Shown: in pieces, positions 44,412 to 52,326 of the stretch
Numbering within the stretch: the first letter of the stretch is position 1
Layout of the letters: every line of letters begins with the position of its first letter
Assembly: GCA_964605365.1 (NCBI GenBank)
Contig: CAZSCF010000002.1
Span: 1-55,586 of the forward strand
Source of the DNA: CAZSCF01 sp964605365
GTDB taxonomy: Bacteria > Patescibacteriota > Minisyncoccia > Moranbacterales > UBA2206
Reading direction: 5' to 3'
DNA length: 55,586 nt
Program-made: the position numbers and the translations under genes
The notes under the pieces: generated by a model
Database searches by the model: none
The model's input: only the letters and a program-made list of their open reading frames with translations
What the model was told of the DNA's origin: nothing

Positions 44412-44665
44412 AAAATCCTCCACTCTCCGCACTTTTTGCTTTACCTCTGCACCAAAAAACCTCAAAATGTAGCAAGTTAATAGTTATTTTTGGCAACAAG
44501 GCTAGCTACAGCCTATTTTTGAAAAATTTTTTGGTGATGGGGTTTACATAGAACAATTTAAGTGTTAGATCTCTAACTATTTTCTTTGACTAAGTTTAAA
44601 TTGCGCTGTATGCTTACAAGCAGCCCTATATAAAGGAAAAATGGTGAGGGACTAAATATTTGCAA

Positions 44666-45187
44666 ATGTCCATACAAAATATTCTAAATTTTATATTTTC
44701 TGATAGCAAAAACATCTTTGTAACAGGGGTTTTGGTCTTGTCTGTCCTGGAGCTTATTTGGATCGTTGTAATGCAAATGAATATAAGTCGCTTGAAAGGA
44801 AATGGAAATTTAAAGACAGAAAAAATTCCGGAAGGAATAGAAAGTATTATCGCCAAACAAGAGCAATCTATCAAAGAATTAGATAAAGACATTGTTGAAC
44901 TTTTTAGTATTTCCAATCAAATCAATGAGCTGGCATTTCGGGGGCTGCATAAGGTCGGAGTAGTAAGATTTAATCCATTTAAGGATGTGGGAGGAGATCA
45001 GAGTTTTGCAATTGCCCTTTTAAATGGTAAAAACAACGGATTGGTTATTTCTTCCTTATATACGCGAGACGGAACTCGTATTTTTTCCAAATCAATTACC
45101 AATGGAAAAGCGGAAAAGCATCCTTTGACTGAAGAAGAAGAGCAAGCTATAAAAATAGCGTCAGCCAAAGGAGAAAAAAAGATTTAA
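44666..45187 (+). CDS. DUF4446 family protein
   Basis: 173 residues with start at ATG 44666 (a TTG at 44660 is in frame). One N-terminal membrane helix (about 15-36), a short coiled coil (about 57-83), and the conserved C-terminal region GLHKVGVVRFNPFKDVGGDQSFAIALL followed by ISSLYTRDGTRIFSK, which is typical of DUF4446. The family is widespread in Firmicutes and Patescibacteria, with unknown function. It is followed by infB after a hairpin leader. Confidence 0.85.
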   Translation: MSIQNILNFIFSDSKNIFVTGVLVLSVLELIWIVVMQMNISRLKGNGNLKTEKIPEGIESIIAKQEQSIKELDKDIVELFSISNQINELAFRGLHKVGVVRFNPFKDVGGDQSFAIALLNGKNNGLVISSLYTRDGTRIFSKSITNGKAEKHPLTEEEEQAIKIASAKGEKKI

Positions 45188-45194
45188 AAATAAA

Positions 45195-45243
45195 AGAGGT
45201 TTGACTTCTCTCGACTCAAGCAGCCGGAAGAGGCTAAACCTCT
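45195..45243 (+). promoter_or_regulatory. Long leader stem-loop before infB
   Basis: AGAGGTTT (45195-45202) is the inverse of AAACCTCT (45236-45243), ending ten bases before the infB ATG, with no Shine-Dalgarno sequence after it. It may be a remnant attenuator or a 5-prime UTR regulatory structure, or the terminator of the preceding gene without a T-run. Confidence 0.5.
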
Positions 45244-45253
45244 AACAATAATA

Positions 45254-47035
45254 ATGACAGAAAAGTTAAAAAAAGTTAAACTTCCTTCAAAAATTACTGT
45301 AAAAAAATTCAGTGAAGTTTTAAATTTGCCTGTTGGAACGGTTATTTCAGAGTTAATGAAGAACGGTATCTTGGCCAACATAAATGAGCAAATTGATTTT
45401 GAAACTGCTTCCATCGTTGCTCAATATCTTGGTTTTGAAGTCGAAGAAGCTGCCTTGGTTGAAGGTGGCAGAATGACATTGGAAAAAATGTTGGAAATAA
45501 TCAAAAAAGAAAAAGAATCAGGGGAAAATTTGAAATCGCGCCCCCCCGTTGTAACGATTTTGGGTCATGTCGATCATGGGAAAACAACCTTATTAGACAC
45601 TATCAGAAAAACCAACGTAGTGGAAAAAGAATCTGGCGGCATTACCCAACATATTAGTGCTTATCAAGTTAAAAAAAGGAGCCAGATTATAACTTTTGTA
45701 GATACACCGGGACATGAAGCTTTCAGTGCTATGCGCGAGCGCGGGGTAAATATTGCTGATGTTGCCGTTTTGGTGGTAGCGGCAGATGACGGGGTTAAAC
45801 CTCAAACCAAAGAAGTCATTGAATATCTGCTAGAAAAAAAATTACCGGTAATTGTGGCTATTAATAAGATTGACAAACCAGATGCTAATCCGCAAAGAGT
45901 AAAACAAGAGTTGGGAGAAAACGGAATTTTAGTCGAAGATTGGGGTGGACAAGTCCTTTGCTGCGAAGTTAGTGCTAAAAATAAAATTGGCATTGATGAG
46001 CTTCTGGACAATATTCTTCTGCTTATGGAAGTTGAAAACTTCGTGGCAGATTATAAAAGGGAAGCTTTGGGAGTTGTTCTTGAGTCTCACCTTGACCCAC
46101 AAAAGGGTCCGGTTTCGACTTTATTAATAAAAACAGGAACACTTAAGGAAGGCCAGGATATCATCGTAGGCGCGGCTCATGGAAGGGTTAGGCGAATGGA
46201 GGATTTTACCGGTAAAAAAATTTCTGAGGCGGGTCCGTCGGTCCCCATAAGTTTGATTGGTCTAAATACGACCACAAACACAAATGATATTTTGCAAGTT
46301 GTTTTAGGAAAGATGGGGATAAAAATGAAATATGAAAAAATTCATAATTTCGACAGAAGCGCAAATAGCGGAAACGAGCTTAGCGCGCAAAAAATCTATA
46401 AAAATATTGCTGACGAAAAAATTAAAAAACTTAACATCATATTGAAAGCCGATGTACAAGGTTCGGTGGAAGCCATTGAACAAATTCTTTCAGAAATAAA
46501 GTCAAATGAAGTGGCCGTAAATTATGTTGGTGCGGCAATTGGCAACATTACGGAATCGGATGTCAGATTAGCACAAAGCTCTGCTTCAATTATTTACGGA
46601 TTTAGCGTTGAAACAACGCCGGTAGCCAAGAGAATGGCTGATGGAAGCAAGGTGGAAATAAAAAATTATAAAATTATCTACGAATTGGTAGAAGATATAA
46701 AAAACAGGCTAATAGATATGATGGATCCGGAAATTGTCAGAACTGATTTTGGAAAAATGAAAGTCATGGCAATTTTTAAAACCGGTAAAAAGGACATGAT
46801 TGTAGGAGGAAAAGTTATTTCCGGATGTATTGCCAAGAGTTCGCAAATAGAAGTGGTCAGAGGTGAAAATATAATAGGCAAAGGAATACTTTCAAATCTT
46901 CAGCAAAACAAAGTGGACGTTGATGAAGTAGAGGAAAATAAGGAATGTGGGATTACGTTTGGCGGAGAAACTAAAATAAAAGAGGGCGACACGCTAGTTT
47001 CTTTTAAAGAAGAGGTAAAGAAAAAGAGCTTGTAA
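45254..47035 (+). CDS. infB: Translation initiation factor IF-2
   Basis: GTPase that brings initiator tRNA to the 30S subunit. 593 residues, a short form that has only a small N-terminal IF2_N domain (about 10-65: KFSEVLNLPVGTVISELMKNG) before the G domain. G1 GHVDHGKT (104-111), G2 SGGITQHISAY, G3 DTPGHEAF, G4 NKID, then domains II-IV with the C-terminal fMet-tRNA-binding part. Head of infB-rbfA-nrnA order, which is conserved in many bacteria. Confidence 0.97.
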   Translation: MTEKLKKVKLPSKITVKKFSEVLNLPVGTVISELMKNGILANINEQIDFETASIVAQYLGFEVEEAALVEGGRMTLEKMLEIIKKEKESGENLKSRPPVVTILGHVDHGKTTLLDTIRKTNVVEKESGGITQHISAYQVKKRSQIITFVDTPGHEAFSAMRERGVNIADVAVLVVAADDGVKPQTKEVIEYLLEKKLPVIVAINKIDKPDANPQRVKQELGENGILVEDWGGQVLCCEVSAKNKIGIDELLDNILLLMEVENFVADYKREALGVVLESHLDPQKGPVSTLLIKTGTLKEGQDIIVGAAHGRVRRMEDFTGKKISEAGPSVPISLIGLNTTTNTNDILQVVLGKMGIKMKYEKIHNFDRSANSGNELSAQKIYKNIADEKIKKLNIILKADVQGSVEAIEQILSEIKSNEVAVNYVGAAIGNITESDVRLAQSSASIIYGFSVETTPVAKRMADGSKVEIKNYKIIYELVEDIKNRLIDMMDPEIVRTDFGKMKVMAIFKTGKKDMIVGGKVISGCIAKSSQIEVVRGENIIGKGILSNLQQNKVDVDEVEENKECGITFGGETKIKEGDTLVSFKEEVKKKSL

Positions 47036-47055
47036 GTTTTACCTTTAAAAAGTTT

Positions 47056-47101
47056 ATCCCTTTTTAAAAGGGAGATGTCCCGAAAGGACAGAGGGATTTT
47101 T
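47056..47101. repeat. Compound hairpin repeat between infB and rbfA
   Basis: ATCCC (47056-47060) pairs with GGGAT (47093-47097); inside are a TCCCTTTT/AAGGGA-type hairpin and a small TGTCC-CGAAA-GGACA hairpin (47076-47090). A T-run follows, so it can also terminate the infB transcript. Its compound form suggests a dispersed repeat rather than a simple terminator. Confidence 0.65.
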
Positions 47102-47180
47102 ATCAAAAGATTCTAATATTTTTAAAAATAAAAATACCTCCTAATTACCATTTTTGCAAAGGGGGAAATAAAATTGTATT

Positions 47181-47510
47181 ATGTCAAACAGAATCGAAAA
47201 AGTTAACGAGCTTATAAAATCATTAATAGGGGAAATATTAATCCGAGAACTGAGTCTTAAGCCCGGGGTTTTTATTACCATCTCGAAAGTTGACACCTCT
47301 AGCGATCTTCGTTATACTCGTATATTCCTAAGTATTTTCCCGGAAAAGGATATTGAATATGCGGAAAAGACTTTGGAAAAAGAAATATACAAAATCCAAG
47401 GGCAGCTCAATAAGAAACTTTCAATGAAGCCCTTGCCCAAGATTCAATTCAAAACAGATATGACAGAATCAAAAGCGGACGTTATTGAAAAATTGCTCAA
47501 AGAAATATAA
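47181..47510 (+). CDS. rbfA: Ribosome-binding factor A
   Basis: 109-residue KH-fold protein needed for late 16S rRNA processing and cold growth. Signatures: MSNRIEKVNELIKSLIGEIL at the start, then TISKVDTSSDLRYTRIFLSIF and LSMKPLPKIQFKTD. Slightly shorter than E. coli RbfA. Lies between infB and the nrnA-like gene, with a terminator behind it. Confidence 0.93.
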   Translation: MSNRIEKVNELIKSLIGEILIRELSLKPGVFITISKVDTSSDLRYTRIFLSIFPEKDIEYAEKTLEKEIYKIQGQLNKKLSMKPLPKIQFKTDMTESKADVIEKLLKEI

Positions 47511-47533
47511 GCAGTTCAAAAAACAAGAAAAAT

Positions 47534-47558
47534 AAATGCGACGGGAGGTCGCATTTTT
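47534..47558 (+). terminator. Terminator after rbfA
   Basis: Perfect 9-bp stem AAATGCGAC/GTCGCATTT with loop GGGAG, then TT. Confidence 0.85.
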
Positions 47559-47570
47559 GGTGGATTAATA

Positions 47571-47710
47571 TTGTCATCCTGGATGAAATGTCTATCTGCC
47601 GACAGACAGGAAGTAATCTGATTTAATTTGTCATTGCGAGGAAGCAAAGCGATCGTGGCAATCTAACTGTCATAAAAATCAAGAGATTGCTTCGCTGCGC
47701 TCGCAATGAT
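47571..47710. repeat. Dispersed repeat region: TGTCATCC-type piece plus TGTCATTGCGAG element, copy 3
   Basis: 47629-47710 begins TGTCATTGCGAG and ends CTCGCAATGAT; an inner GGCAATCTAA/GAGATTGC pair is present as in copies 1 and 4. It is preceded by a second repeat type that starts TGTCATCCTGGATG (47573) and contains CTGCCGACAGACAGG, the same kind as the insertion in the phosphoesterase gene at 49874. Confidence 0.8.
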
Positions 47711-47750
47711 AGGTAATTGTTTTTATGGCTCAAAATAAGCCGGTTAAATT

Positions 47751-48710
47751 ATGAAAAAATTTGCTCAAGAATTTAATACTCTCAAATATGTAATCGACAA
47801 CTCGGAAAAAGTTTTGCTTTTTGCGCACTCTCACCCGGATGGCGATACGATTGGTTCGGTTCTGGCTCTCAAGGAATATATCAGGTCTTTGGGTAAAGAG
47901 GTTGATTTGGCTTGTTTTGATCCGTATCCAGAATCTTTTAATAATTTTTTTCATGAGACGTTTGAATTTCCTGATCGTTTAGATTTGAAAAAATATAATC
48001 TGTTTATTGCTTGTGATAGCGTGGAAAGAGGTTTTCAAAAAATTAAAAATAATCTGGAAGAAAATCAAGTTATGGTTTTGATCGATCACCATCCTGATAT
48101 TACAATTAAGGGCGACATAAATATAATTGACTCAGAATATTCTTCCGTATGCGAAATAATTTATGATTTTTTTGAATTCAATCAAGTAAAAATTAACAGA
48201 AAAATTGCGACCTTTTTGATGTTGGGAATTCTTGGTGATACGGGGATGTTTCAACATTCAAATACTACATCCAGAATAATGGAAATATCTTCCGATTTGA
48301 TGAAAAAAGGAGCCCTTATTACCAAGATCGTAGAGCTTAATTCGGTCAACAAGACCATTTCCACGCTAAAACTTTGGGGTTTAGCCTTCGAAAAAGCCAA
48401 AATAAATCCTGCAAACGGAATGATTTCCACCGTTTTAACAAAAAAAGATTTGGATGAATGCGGAGCTAGCGAAGAAGATATTGCCCATATTGTTGGAATT
48501 CTGAATACTGTTCCCGATACTAAATTTGCCCTTGTTCTTTCTGAAAGAGAAAACGGAACAATTAAAGGCAGTTTGCGTAGCGAAAAATATAAAGGTGTAG
48601 ATGTTTCGAAAATTGCCGCCCAGTTCGGTGGGGGCGGGCATAAACTGGCTTCGGGCTTTGAAATTAAAGGCAAGATTCAAGAAGCGGAAAGCGGCTGGAC
48701 AATAGTCTAA
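47751..48710 (+). CDS. DHH/DHHA1 phosphoesterase, NrnA-like
   Basis: 319 residues. Motifs of the DHH superfamily: AHSHPDGDTIGS (metal ligands), D in IACDSVERG, DHHPD (DHH signature), ILGDTGMFQ, and a DHHA1 domain at the C-terminus with FGGGGHKLASGF. NrnA-like enzymes degrade nanoRNA and dephosphorylate pAp; cyclic dinucleotide phosphodiesterase activity is another option in this family. Place after infB-rbfA fits the conserved operon. Confidence 0.93.
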   Translation: MKKFAQEFNTLKYVIDNSEKVLLFAHSHPDGDTIGSVLALKEYIRSLGKEVDLACFDPYPESFNNFFHETFEFPDRLDLKKYNLFIACDSVERGFQKIKNNLEENQVMVLIDHHPDITIKGDINIIDSEYSSVCEIIYDFFEFNQVKINRKIATFLMLGILGDTGMFQHSNTTSRIMEISSDLMKKGALITKIVELNSVNKTISTLKLWGLAFEKAKINPANGMISTVLTKKDLDECGASEEDIAHIVGILNTVPDTKFALVLSERENGTIKGSLRSEKYKGVDVSKIAAQFGGGGHKLASGFEIKGKIQEAESGWTIV

Positions 48711-48784
48711 ATTGCTAAATTGTTAAATGGCTTCATTGTTAAAATCATTGTAAAATAACAATATAACAATATAACAATTTAACA

Positions 48785-49609
48785 ATGAACATAGGTTGTC
48801 ATGTCTCTATTGCAGGTGGAATTCAAAATGCTCCAAAACGAGCGGCTGATTTGGGCTGTGAGGCGATGCAGATATTTACTCGTTCTCCACAGGGAGGAAA
48901 AGCACCAGAATTAACGGAAGAAATTGTACAGAATTTTAAGTTGCAAATCAAAAATTACAAAATAAAAAGCGTAGTTATTCATACCTCTTATTATATTAAT
49001 TTTGCATCGGCCAATAATCGTATTCGCTATGGCAGTGTGAGTGTGGTGCGTGGTGAATTGGAACGAGCTAGTTTGATTGGCGCTAAATATGTTATGACGC
49101 ATCTGGGAACCGCCAAAGATTTGGGAGAAATAGAAGCTTTTCAAAAAACAGTAGAGATGCTCAAAAAAACTTTGGAAGGATACAATGGTTCAGCTAAACT
49201 TCTTCTTGAAAATAGTGCCGGTGCCGGAGCTATTATTGGAGATGACCTCAAAGAACTGGGAGAAATAATCAAAGCCGCTAATGACAAAAATATTGCTGGA
49301 ATTTGTTTGGATACTCAGCATAGTTTTGCTTCTGGTTATGATTGGCGCGACTGCAAAAATACATTGAAAAGAATAGACCGGGAAATTGGACTTAAAAACA
49401 TTAAGCTCATTCATGCCAATGATTCTATGACCGATTTTGCTTCCAACAAAGATCGTCACGAACATATTGGTGAAGGCCAAATTGGCATTGATGCTTTCAA
49501 AAATATTGTCACTTTTGCCAAAGAAAATGACATTGATATGATTCTAGAAACAGAACATGATAAAGTAAGAGAAGATATAGAGCTTCTTAAATCTATACGA
49601 GGTAATTGA
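48785..49609 (+). CDS. nfo: Endonuclease IV (AP endonuclease)
   Basis: 274 residues, TIM-barrel AP endonuclease that cuts 5-prime to abasic sites with a trinuclear zinc centre. Signatures: GCHVSIAGG at the start, VIHTSYYINFA, LLENSAGAGAIIG, ICLDTQHSFASGYD, KLIHANDSMTDFAS and DRHEHIGEGQIG. All zinc ligands appear in place. Upstream is a short AT-rich repeat (AACAATATAACAATAT). Adjacent type 4 UDG suggests a small base-excision-repair group. Confidence 0.96.
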   Translation: MNIGCHVSIAGGIQNAPKRAADLGCEAMQIFTRSPQGGKAPELTEEIVQNFKLQIKNYKIKSVVIHTSYYINFASANNRIRYGSVSVVRGELERASLIGAKYVMTHLGTAKDLGEIEAFQKTVEMLKKTLEGYNGSAKLLLENSAGAGAIIGDDLKELGEIIKAANDKNIAGICLDTQHSFASGYDWRDCKNTLKRIDREIGLKNIKLIHANDSMTDFASNKDRHEHIGEGQIGIDAFKNIVTFAKENDIDMILETEHDKVREDIELLKSIRGN

Positions 49610-49621
49610 TAATCAGAAACT

Positions 49622-50248
49622 ATGGAAGAAAAAATGTCCGCCAAAGGCGAATCCGCCTATGGCGAAAAAGTTGCTATTATTTCCGATGTTCATAACAACG
49701 AAGTGAATCTGAAAAAGGTTCTGAATTATTGCACGCAAAACGAGATTGAAAAAATAATTTGTTGCGGAGATTTGGCTTCCATGGAAACTCTGGATTTTTT
49801 GAATGACAATTTTTCCGGAGAAATCTTTTTTGCTTTCGGAAATATGGACAATGACTTTTTGAAAGATAAATTCTGTCATCCTGAACTTGATTCAGGATCT
49901 AAAAACAAATTAGATTCCGGCTTGGAGGCCCGAATGACAAATTATAAAAATACCAAAATATTTAAAGATTTTGGAGAAGCAGATTTTGATAATAAAAAAA
50001 TAGCTTTTGTGCATTTTCCTGAATTGGCTAAAGCTTTATGTGAGTCAGGGAAATATAGGTTTGTTTTTTACGGTCATACTCACAAGCCATTTGTCTCCTC
50101 CGTTAAAACTACGGCGGACCAAGGGAAGAAAAAATGTGAAATGCTTAATCCAGGCAATGTGGCTGGAGATATTTATCCTCCAACTTTTGCGGTATGGAAT
50201 ACAGAGAATAATAAGTTTGATTTGTTGAGAGTTCATGATTTAAAATAA
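49622..50248 (+). CDS. YfcE/MJ0936-type metallophosphoesterase with three in-frame repeat insertions
   Basis: 208 residues, calcineurin-like phosphoesterase fold: AIISDVHNNE, CCGDLAS, FGNMDND and FYGHTHKP supply the metal ligands. Compared with the family layout there are three extra segments, each encoded by palindromic repeat DNA: near the N-terminus (SAKGESAYGE; 49637-49665), in the middle (CHPELDSGSKNKLDS...; 49874-49939, 66 bases or 22 codons) and near the C-terminus (SSVKTTADQG; about 50096-50120). All keep the frame. Whether the protein still works is unknown, but the metal motifs are intact. Substrate unknown. Confidence 0.88.
   Translation: MEEKMSAKGESAYGEKVAIISDVHNNEVNLKKVLNYCTQNEIEKIICCGDLASMETLDFLNDNFSGEIFFAFGNMDNDFLKDKFCHPELDSGSKNKLDSGLEARMTNYKNTKIFKDFGEADFDNKKIAFVHFPELAKALCESGKYRFVFYGHTHKPFVSSVKTTADQGKKKCEMLNPGNVAGDIYPPTFAVWNTENNKFDLLRVHDLK
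49637..49665. repeat. Tandem small palindromes inside the phosphoesterase gene
   Basis: TCCGCCAAAGGCGA (49637-49650) and TCCGCCTATGGCGA (49652-49665): two hairpin-forming units one base apart, coding for SAKGESAYGE. Confidence 0.75.
49874..49939. repeat. TGTCATCC-type repeat inserted in frame in the phosphoesterase gene
   Basis: Begins TGTCATCCTGAACTTGATTC and ends CGAATGACA; the outer TGTCAT/ATGACA are inverse. Exactly 66 bases long. It matches the intergenic piece at 47573 in its opening. Confidence 0.8.
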
Positions 50249-50255
50249 AATATCC

Positions 50256-50341
50256 TGTCATTGCGAGCGAAGCGAAGCAATCTAATTAGATTGCCACGCC
50301 TGCCTACCGGTAGGCAGGTCGCTACGCTCCTTGCAATGACA
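50256..50341. repeat. Dispersed inverted-repeat element (TGTCATTGCGAG family), copy 4
   Basis: Starts TGTCATTGCGAGCGAAGCG and ends CTTGCAATGACA. An inner perfect 20-base palindrome CCTGCCTACCGGTAGGCAGG lies at 50299-50318, the same kind that is embedded in yebC. It ends nine bases before the UDG start codon. Confidence 0.85.
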
Positions 50342-50349
50342 TATGAGGT

Positions 50350-50940
50350 ATGGAAACGAAGCACGAACAATTAAATAAATTAAATGCAGAAATGTTGGCA
50401 TGTTCCAAGTGCAGTTTGCGAGCCGGGTGCAAACAAGTAGTTCCTGGCGATGGAAGCGCTGAAGCCAAAATAATGTTTATTGGCGAAGGACCGGGTGCCA
50501 AAGAAGATGAACTAGGTAAGCCATTTGTTGGCGCGGCCGGAAAGTTTTTGGATGAAATGCTGGGTGCAATTAATTTAAAAAGAGAAGATGTCTATATCGC
50601 CAACACAGTCAAATGTCGTCCGCCGCAAAACAGGGATCCGTTGCCAGAAGAAAAAGAAACTTGTTGGCCGTGGCTTCTAAAGCAAATAAAAATTATTCAG
50701 CCAGAACTGATTGTTACACTCGGTCGGCATAGTATGGAAATATTTTTGCCAAACTACAAAATATCAGAAATTCATGGACAAGCTATGCGGAGAGAAATTC
50801 CAGAAATAGGCAAGCAAATCTTTTTTGCGCTCTATCATCCGGCCGCCGCGCTTTATAATGGTTCCATGCGCGAAGTCTTGCTTAAAGATTTTAAAAAAAT
50901 TCCCAAAGTCTTGGAGCTGATTGAGAGAGACACAAGATAG
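50350..50940 (+). CDS. Type 4 uracil-DNA glycosylase (4Fe-4S)
   Basis: 196 residues. Removes uracil from DNA. Four Fe-S ligands expected at C18 and C21 (CSKC), C89 (TVKCRPP) and C105 (ETCWPW); glycosylase motif FIGEGPGAKEDELGKPFVG holds the active-site region and LYHPAAAL the late His motif. A dispersed repeat directly upstream may place its translation signals at the edge of a hairpin. Neighbour of nfo (AP endonuclease), in line with base-excision repair. Confidence 0.93.
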   Translation: METKHEQLNKLNAEMLACSKCSLRAGCKQVVPGDGSAEAKIMFIGEGPGAKEDELGKPFVGAAGKFLDEMLGAINLKREDVYIANTVKCRPPQNRDPLPEEKETCWPWLLKQIKIIQPELIVTLGRHSMEIFLPNYKISEIHGQAMRREIPEIGKQIFFALYHPAAALYNGSMREVLLKDFKKIPKVLELIERDTR

Positions 50941-50997
50941 AATTTTTTGTTGACTGACAAATTTATTTTTGTTAAGCTTCGATATAGTTAATATTTT

Positions 50998-51068
50998 GGT
51001 CCGATGGCCGAGTGGTTAGGCAAGGGTCTGCAAAACCCTGTACAGCGGTTCAATTCCGCTTCGGACCT
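50998..51068 (+). tRNA. tRNA-Cys(GCA)
   Basis: Acceptor GGTCCGA/TCGGACC, anticodon arm AGGGT-CTGCAAA-ACCCT (anticodon GCA), T-arm GCGGTTCAATTCCGC, discriminator T. CCA not encoded. Confidence 0.95.
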
Positions 51069-51080
51069 CAATGTTTTTTA

Positions 51081-51120
51081 TGGTATACTTATAACGTAGT
51101 AAGTATTAATGTGTATACCA
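51081..51120. promoter_or_regulatory. Operator-like inverted repeat before the HNH gene
   Basis: TGGTATAC (51081-51088) and its inverse GTATACCA (51113-51120), one base before the ATG. A -10-like TATACT (51084-51089) lies in the left arm; no clear -35 box. Confidence 0.5.
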
Positions 51121-51121
51121 C

Positions 51122-51595
51122 ATGAGTAAAAAAAGAAGTTGGAGCGAAAATGATTTGAAAATTGCGGCAAAAAAATCAACTAGCGTGAGGCAGGTGCTTC
51201 AGCGTTTAAATTTAAAAATGGCCGGAGGCAATTATACTCAAATTAGTAAGTTTATCAAAGAATATAAAATAAATATCAGACATTTCAAGGGGAAAGGATG
51301 GAATAAAGGACTGATAGGAATCGGAAAGCCAAGAATAGAATTAAAAGATATTTTAAAAAGAAATAGTTATTTTCAAAGTCATAAATTAAAAAAAAGATTA
51401 TTTGCAGCAAAATTAAAGCCACAGCATTGCGAGCAATGTGGTTGGCAACAGAAATCAAAGGACGGAAGATTGCCGCTAGAATTGGATCATATAAATGGAG
51501 ACAGTAAAGATAATAGGCTTAATAATTTAAGAATACTCTGTCCAAATTGTCATAGCTTGCAAACAACTCATCGAGGAAAAAATATAAAAAAATAA
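51122..51595 (+). CDS. HNH endonuclease, homing-type
   Basis: 157 residues. N-terminal helix-turn-helix-like DNA-binding segment (WSENDLKIAAKKSTSVRQVLQRL, about 6-30) and a C-terminal HNH nuclease with zinc cysteines: HCEQCGWQ, LPLELDHINGDSKDNRLNNLR and ILCPNCHSLQ (about 100-148). Such HNH proteins move as free-standing homing endonucleases or sit in introns. Here the gene stands between tRNA-Cys and tRNA-Leu, five bases before the latter, so a mobile origin is likely. Confidence 0.9.
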   Translation: MSKKRSWSENDLKIAAKKSTSVRQVLQRLNLKMAGGNYTQISKFIKEYKINIRHFKGKGWNKGLIGIGKPRIELKDILKRNSYFQSHKLKKRLFAAKLKPQHCEQCGWQQKSKDGRLPLELDHINGDSKDNRLNNLRILCPNCHSLQTTHRGKNIKK

Positions 51596-51599
51596 TTAT

Positions 51600-51684
51600 G
51601 GGCGGATGGCGAAACTGGTATACGCACAACACTTAAAATGTTGCGCCGTAAGGCATGCGGGTTCGACTCCCGCTCCGCCCACCA
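51600..51684 (+). tRNA. tRNA-Leu(TAA) with encoded CCA
   Basis: Acceptor GGGCGGA/TCCGCCC, anticodon arm CAACA-CTTAAAA-TGTTG (anticodon TAA), T-arm GCGGGTTCGACTCCCGC, discriminator A and an encoded CCA (51682-51684). It is the only tRNA in this window with CCA in the gene. Confidence 0.95.
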
Positions 51685-51687
51685 ATA

Positions 51688-51718
51688 GAAAAAGCTGCTC
51701 TCAAGGAGCAGCTTTTTT
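51688..51718. terminator. Bidirectional terminator between tRNA-Leu and the 3D-domain gene
   Basis: 12-bp stem built from A-run AAGCTGCTC and GAGCAGCTT with T-run, loop TCAAG. Serves the plus-strand tRNA and the convergent minus-strand gene. Confidence 0.88.
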
Positions 51719-51719
51719 C

Positions 51720-52268
51720 TTAGATAACTTCCGCTGAAAGAATTCTTCTTCCAAAAGCGAAAGCTTGCTTTTTAGTTTTCATGTAGATATCAAAGTGATT
51801 CCCTTTGATCGCTCCCCCACGATCTTCACAAACATAGGTTCCCATTCCGTCAATCTTAATCTTGGTTCCAAGAGCAAATTGTGGAGGGCAAGCCAGTGTT
51901 CTTTTTTCCATGACCTTAAGTCCGCTGGCTGTAATTCCATCACTTTTACCACATTCATCAGCTGCGGCGGTATAAGCAGAGGCATTGATTTCAAATTTTC
52001 CCTTGGGTAAATCACCAGCCTTTTTCTTATATCTGCTTAAGATATCATCTCGGGAAGGTTTAACGGGCGCATACTCGTCAAAATTATAAGGAGCGCTGGC
52101 TAAAATAATTGAATTACTGTATACTTCTCCGTTTATTATAACGATATCAGATTTTATATTAGAATTTGTTTTTGTTTCATTAGTATTAGTTTCGGCTGCC
52201 AAGACATTCTGAGGAATTAATAATATCAGCAGAATTGACAGCAATATCATTATACCAATGATACGCAT
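51720..52268 (-). CDS. Secreted 3D-domain (double-psi barrel) protein
   Basis: 182 residues, signal peptide about 3-24, then an unstructured Asn/Thr-rich linker and a C-terminal 3D domain (about 88-180): FEINASAYTAAADECGK, ITASGLKVMEKRTLACP, FALGTKIKI, VCEDRGGAIKGNHFDIYM, with the three conserved Asp positions. 3D proteins such as YocH and the MltA-like fold cleave peptidoglycan. It may help remodel the wall. A very good promoter lies upstream. Confidence 0.88.
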   Translation of the reverse strand: MRIIGIMILLSILLILLIPQNVLAAETNTNETKTNSNIKSDIVIINGEVYSNSIILASAPYNFDEYAPVKPSRDDILSRYKKKAGDLPKGKFEINASAYTAAADECGKSDGITASGLKVMEKRTLACPPQFALGTKIKIDGMGTYVCEDRGGAIKGNHFDIYMKTKKQAFAFGRRILSAEVI

Positions 52269-52326
52269 AAATTGTCTTTAATTGTTAATGTTATCGCGGA
52301 AAAGCCTTTTTTTACGATAACCAACA

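Noticed and set aside
44173..44499. Open frame across the tRNA-Ser genes (contains GRGEIRTHEG)
   Set aside because: It is the well-known spurious translation of tRNA-Ser sequence on the opposite strand.
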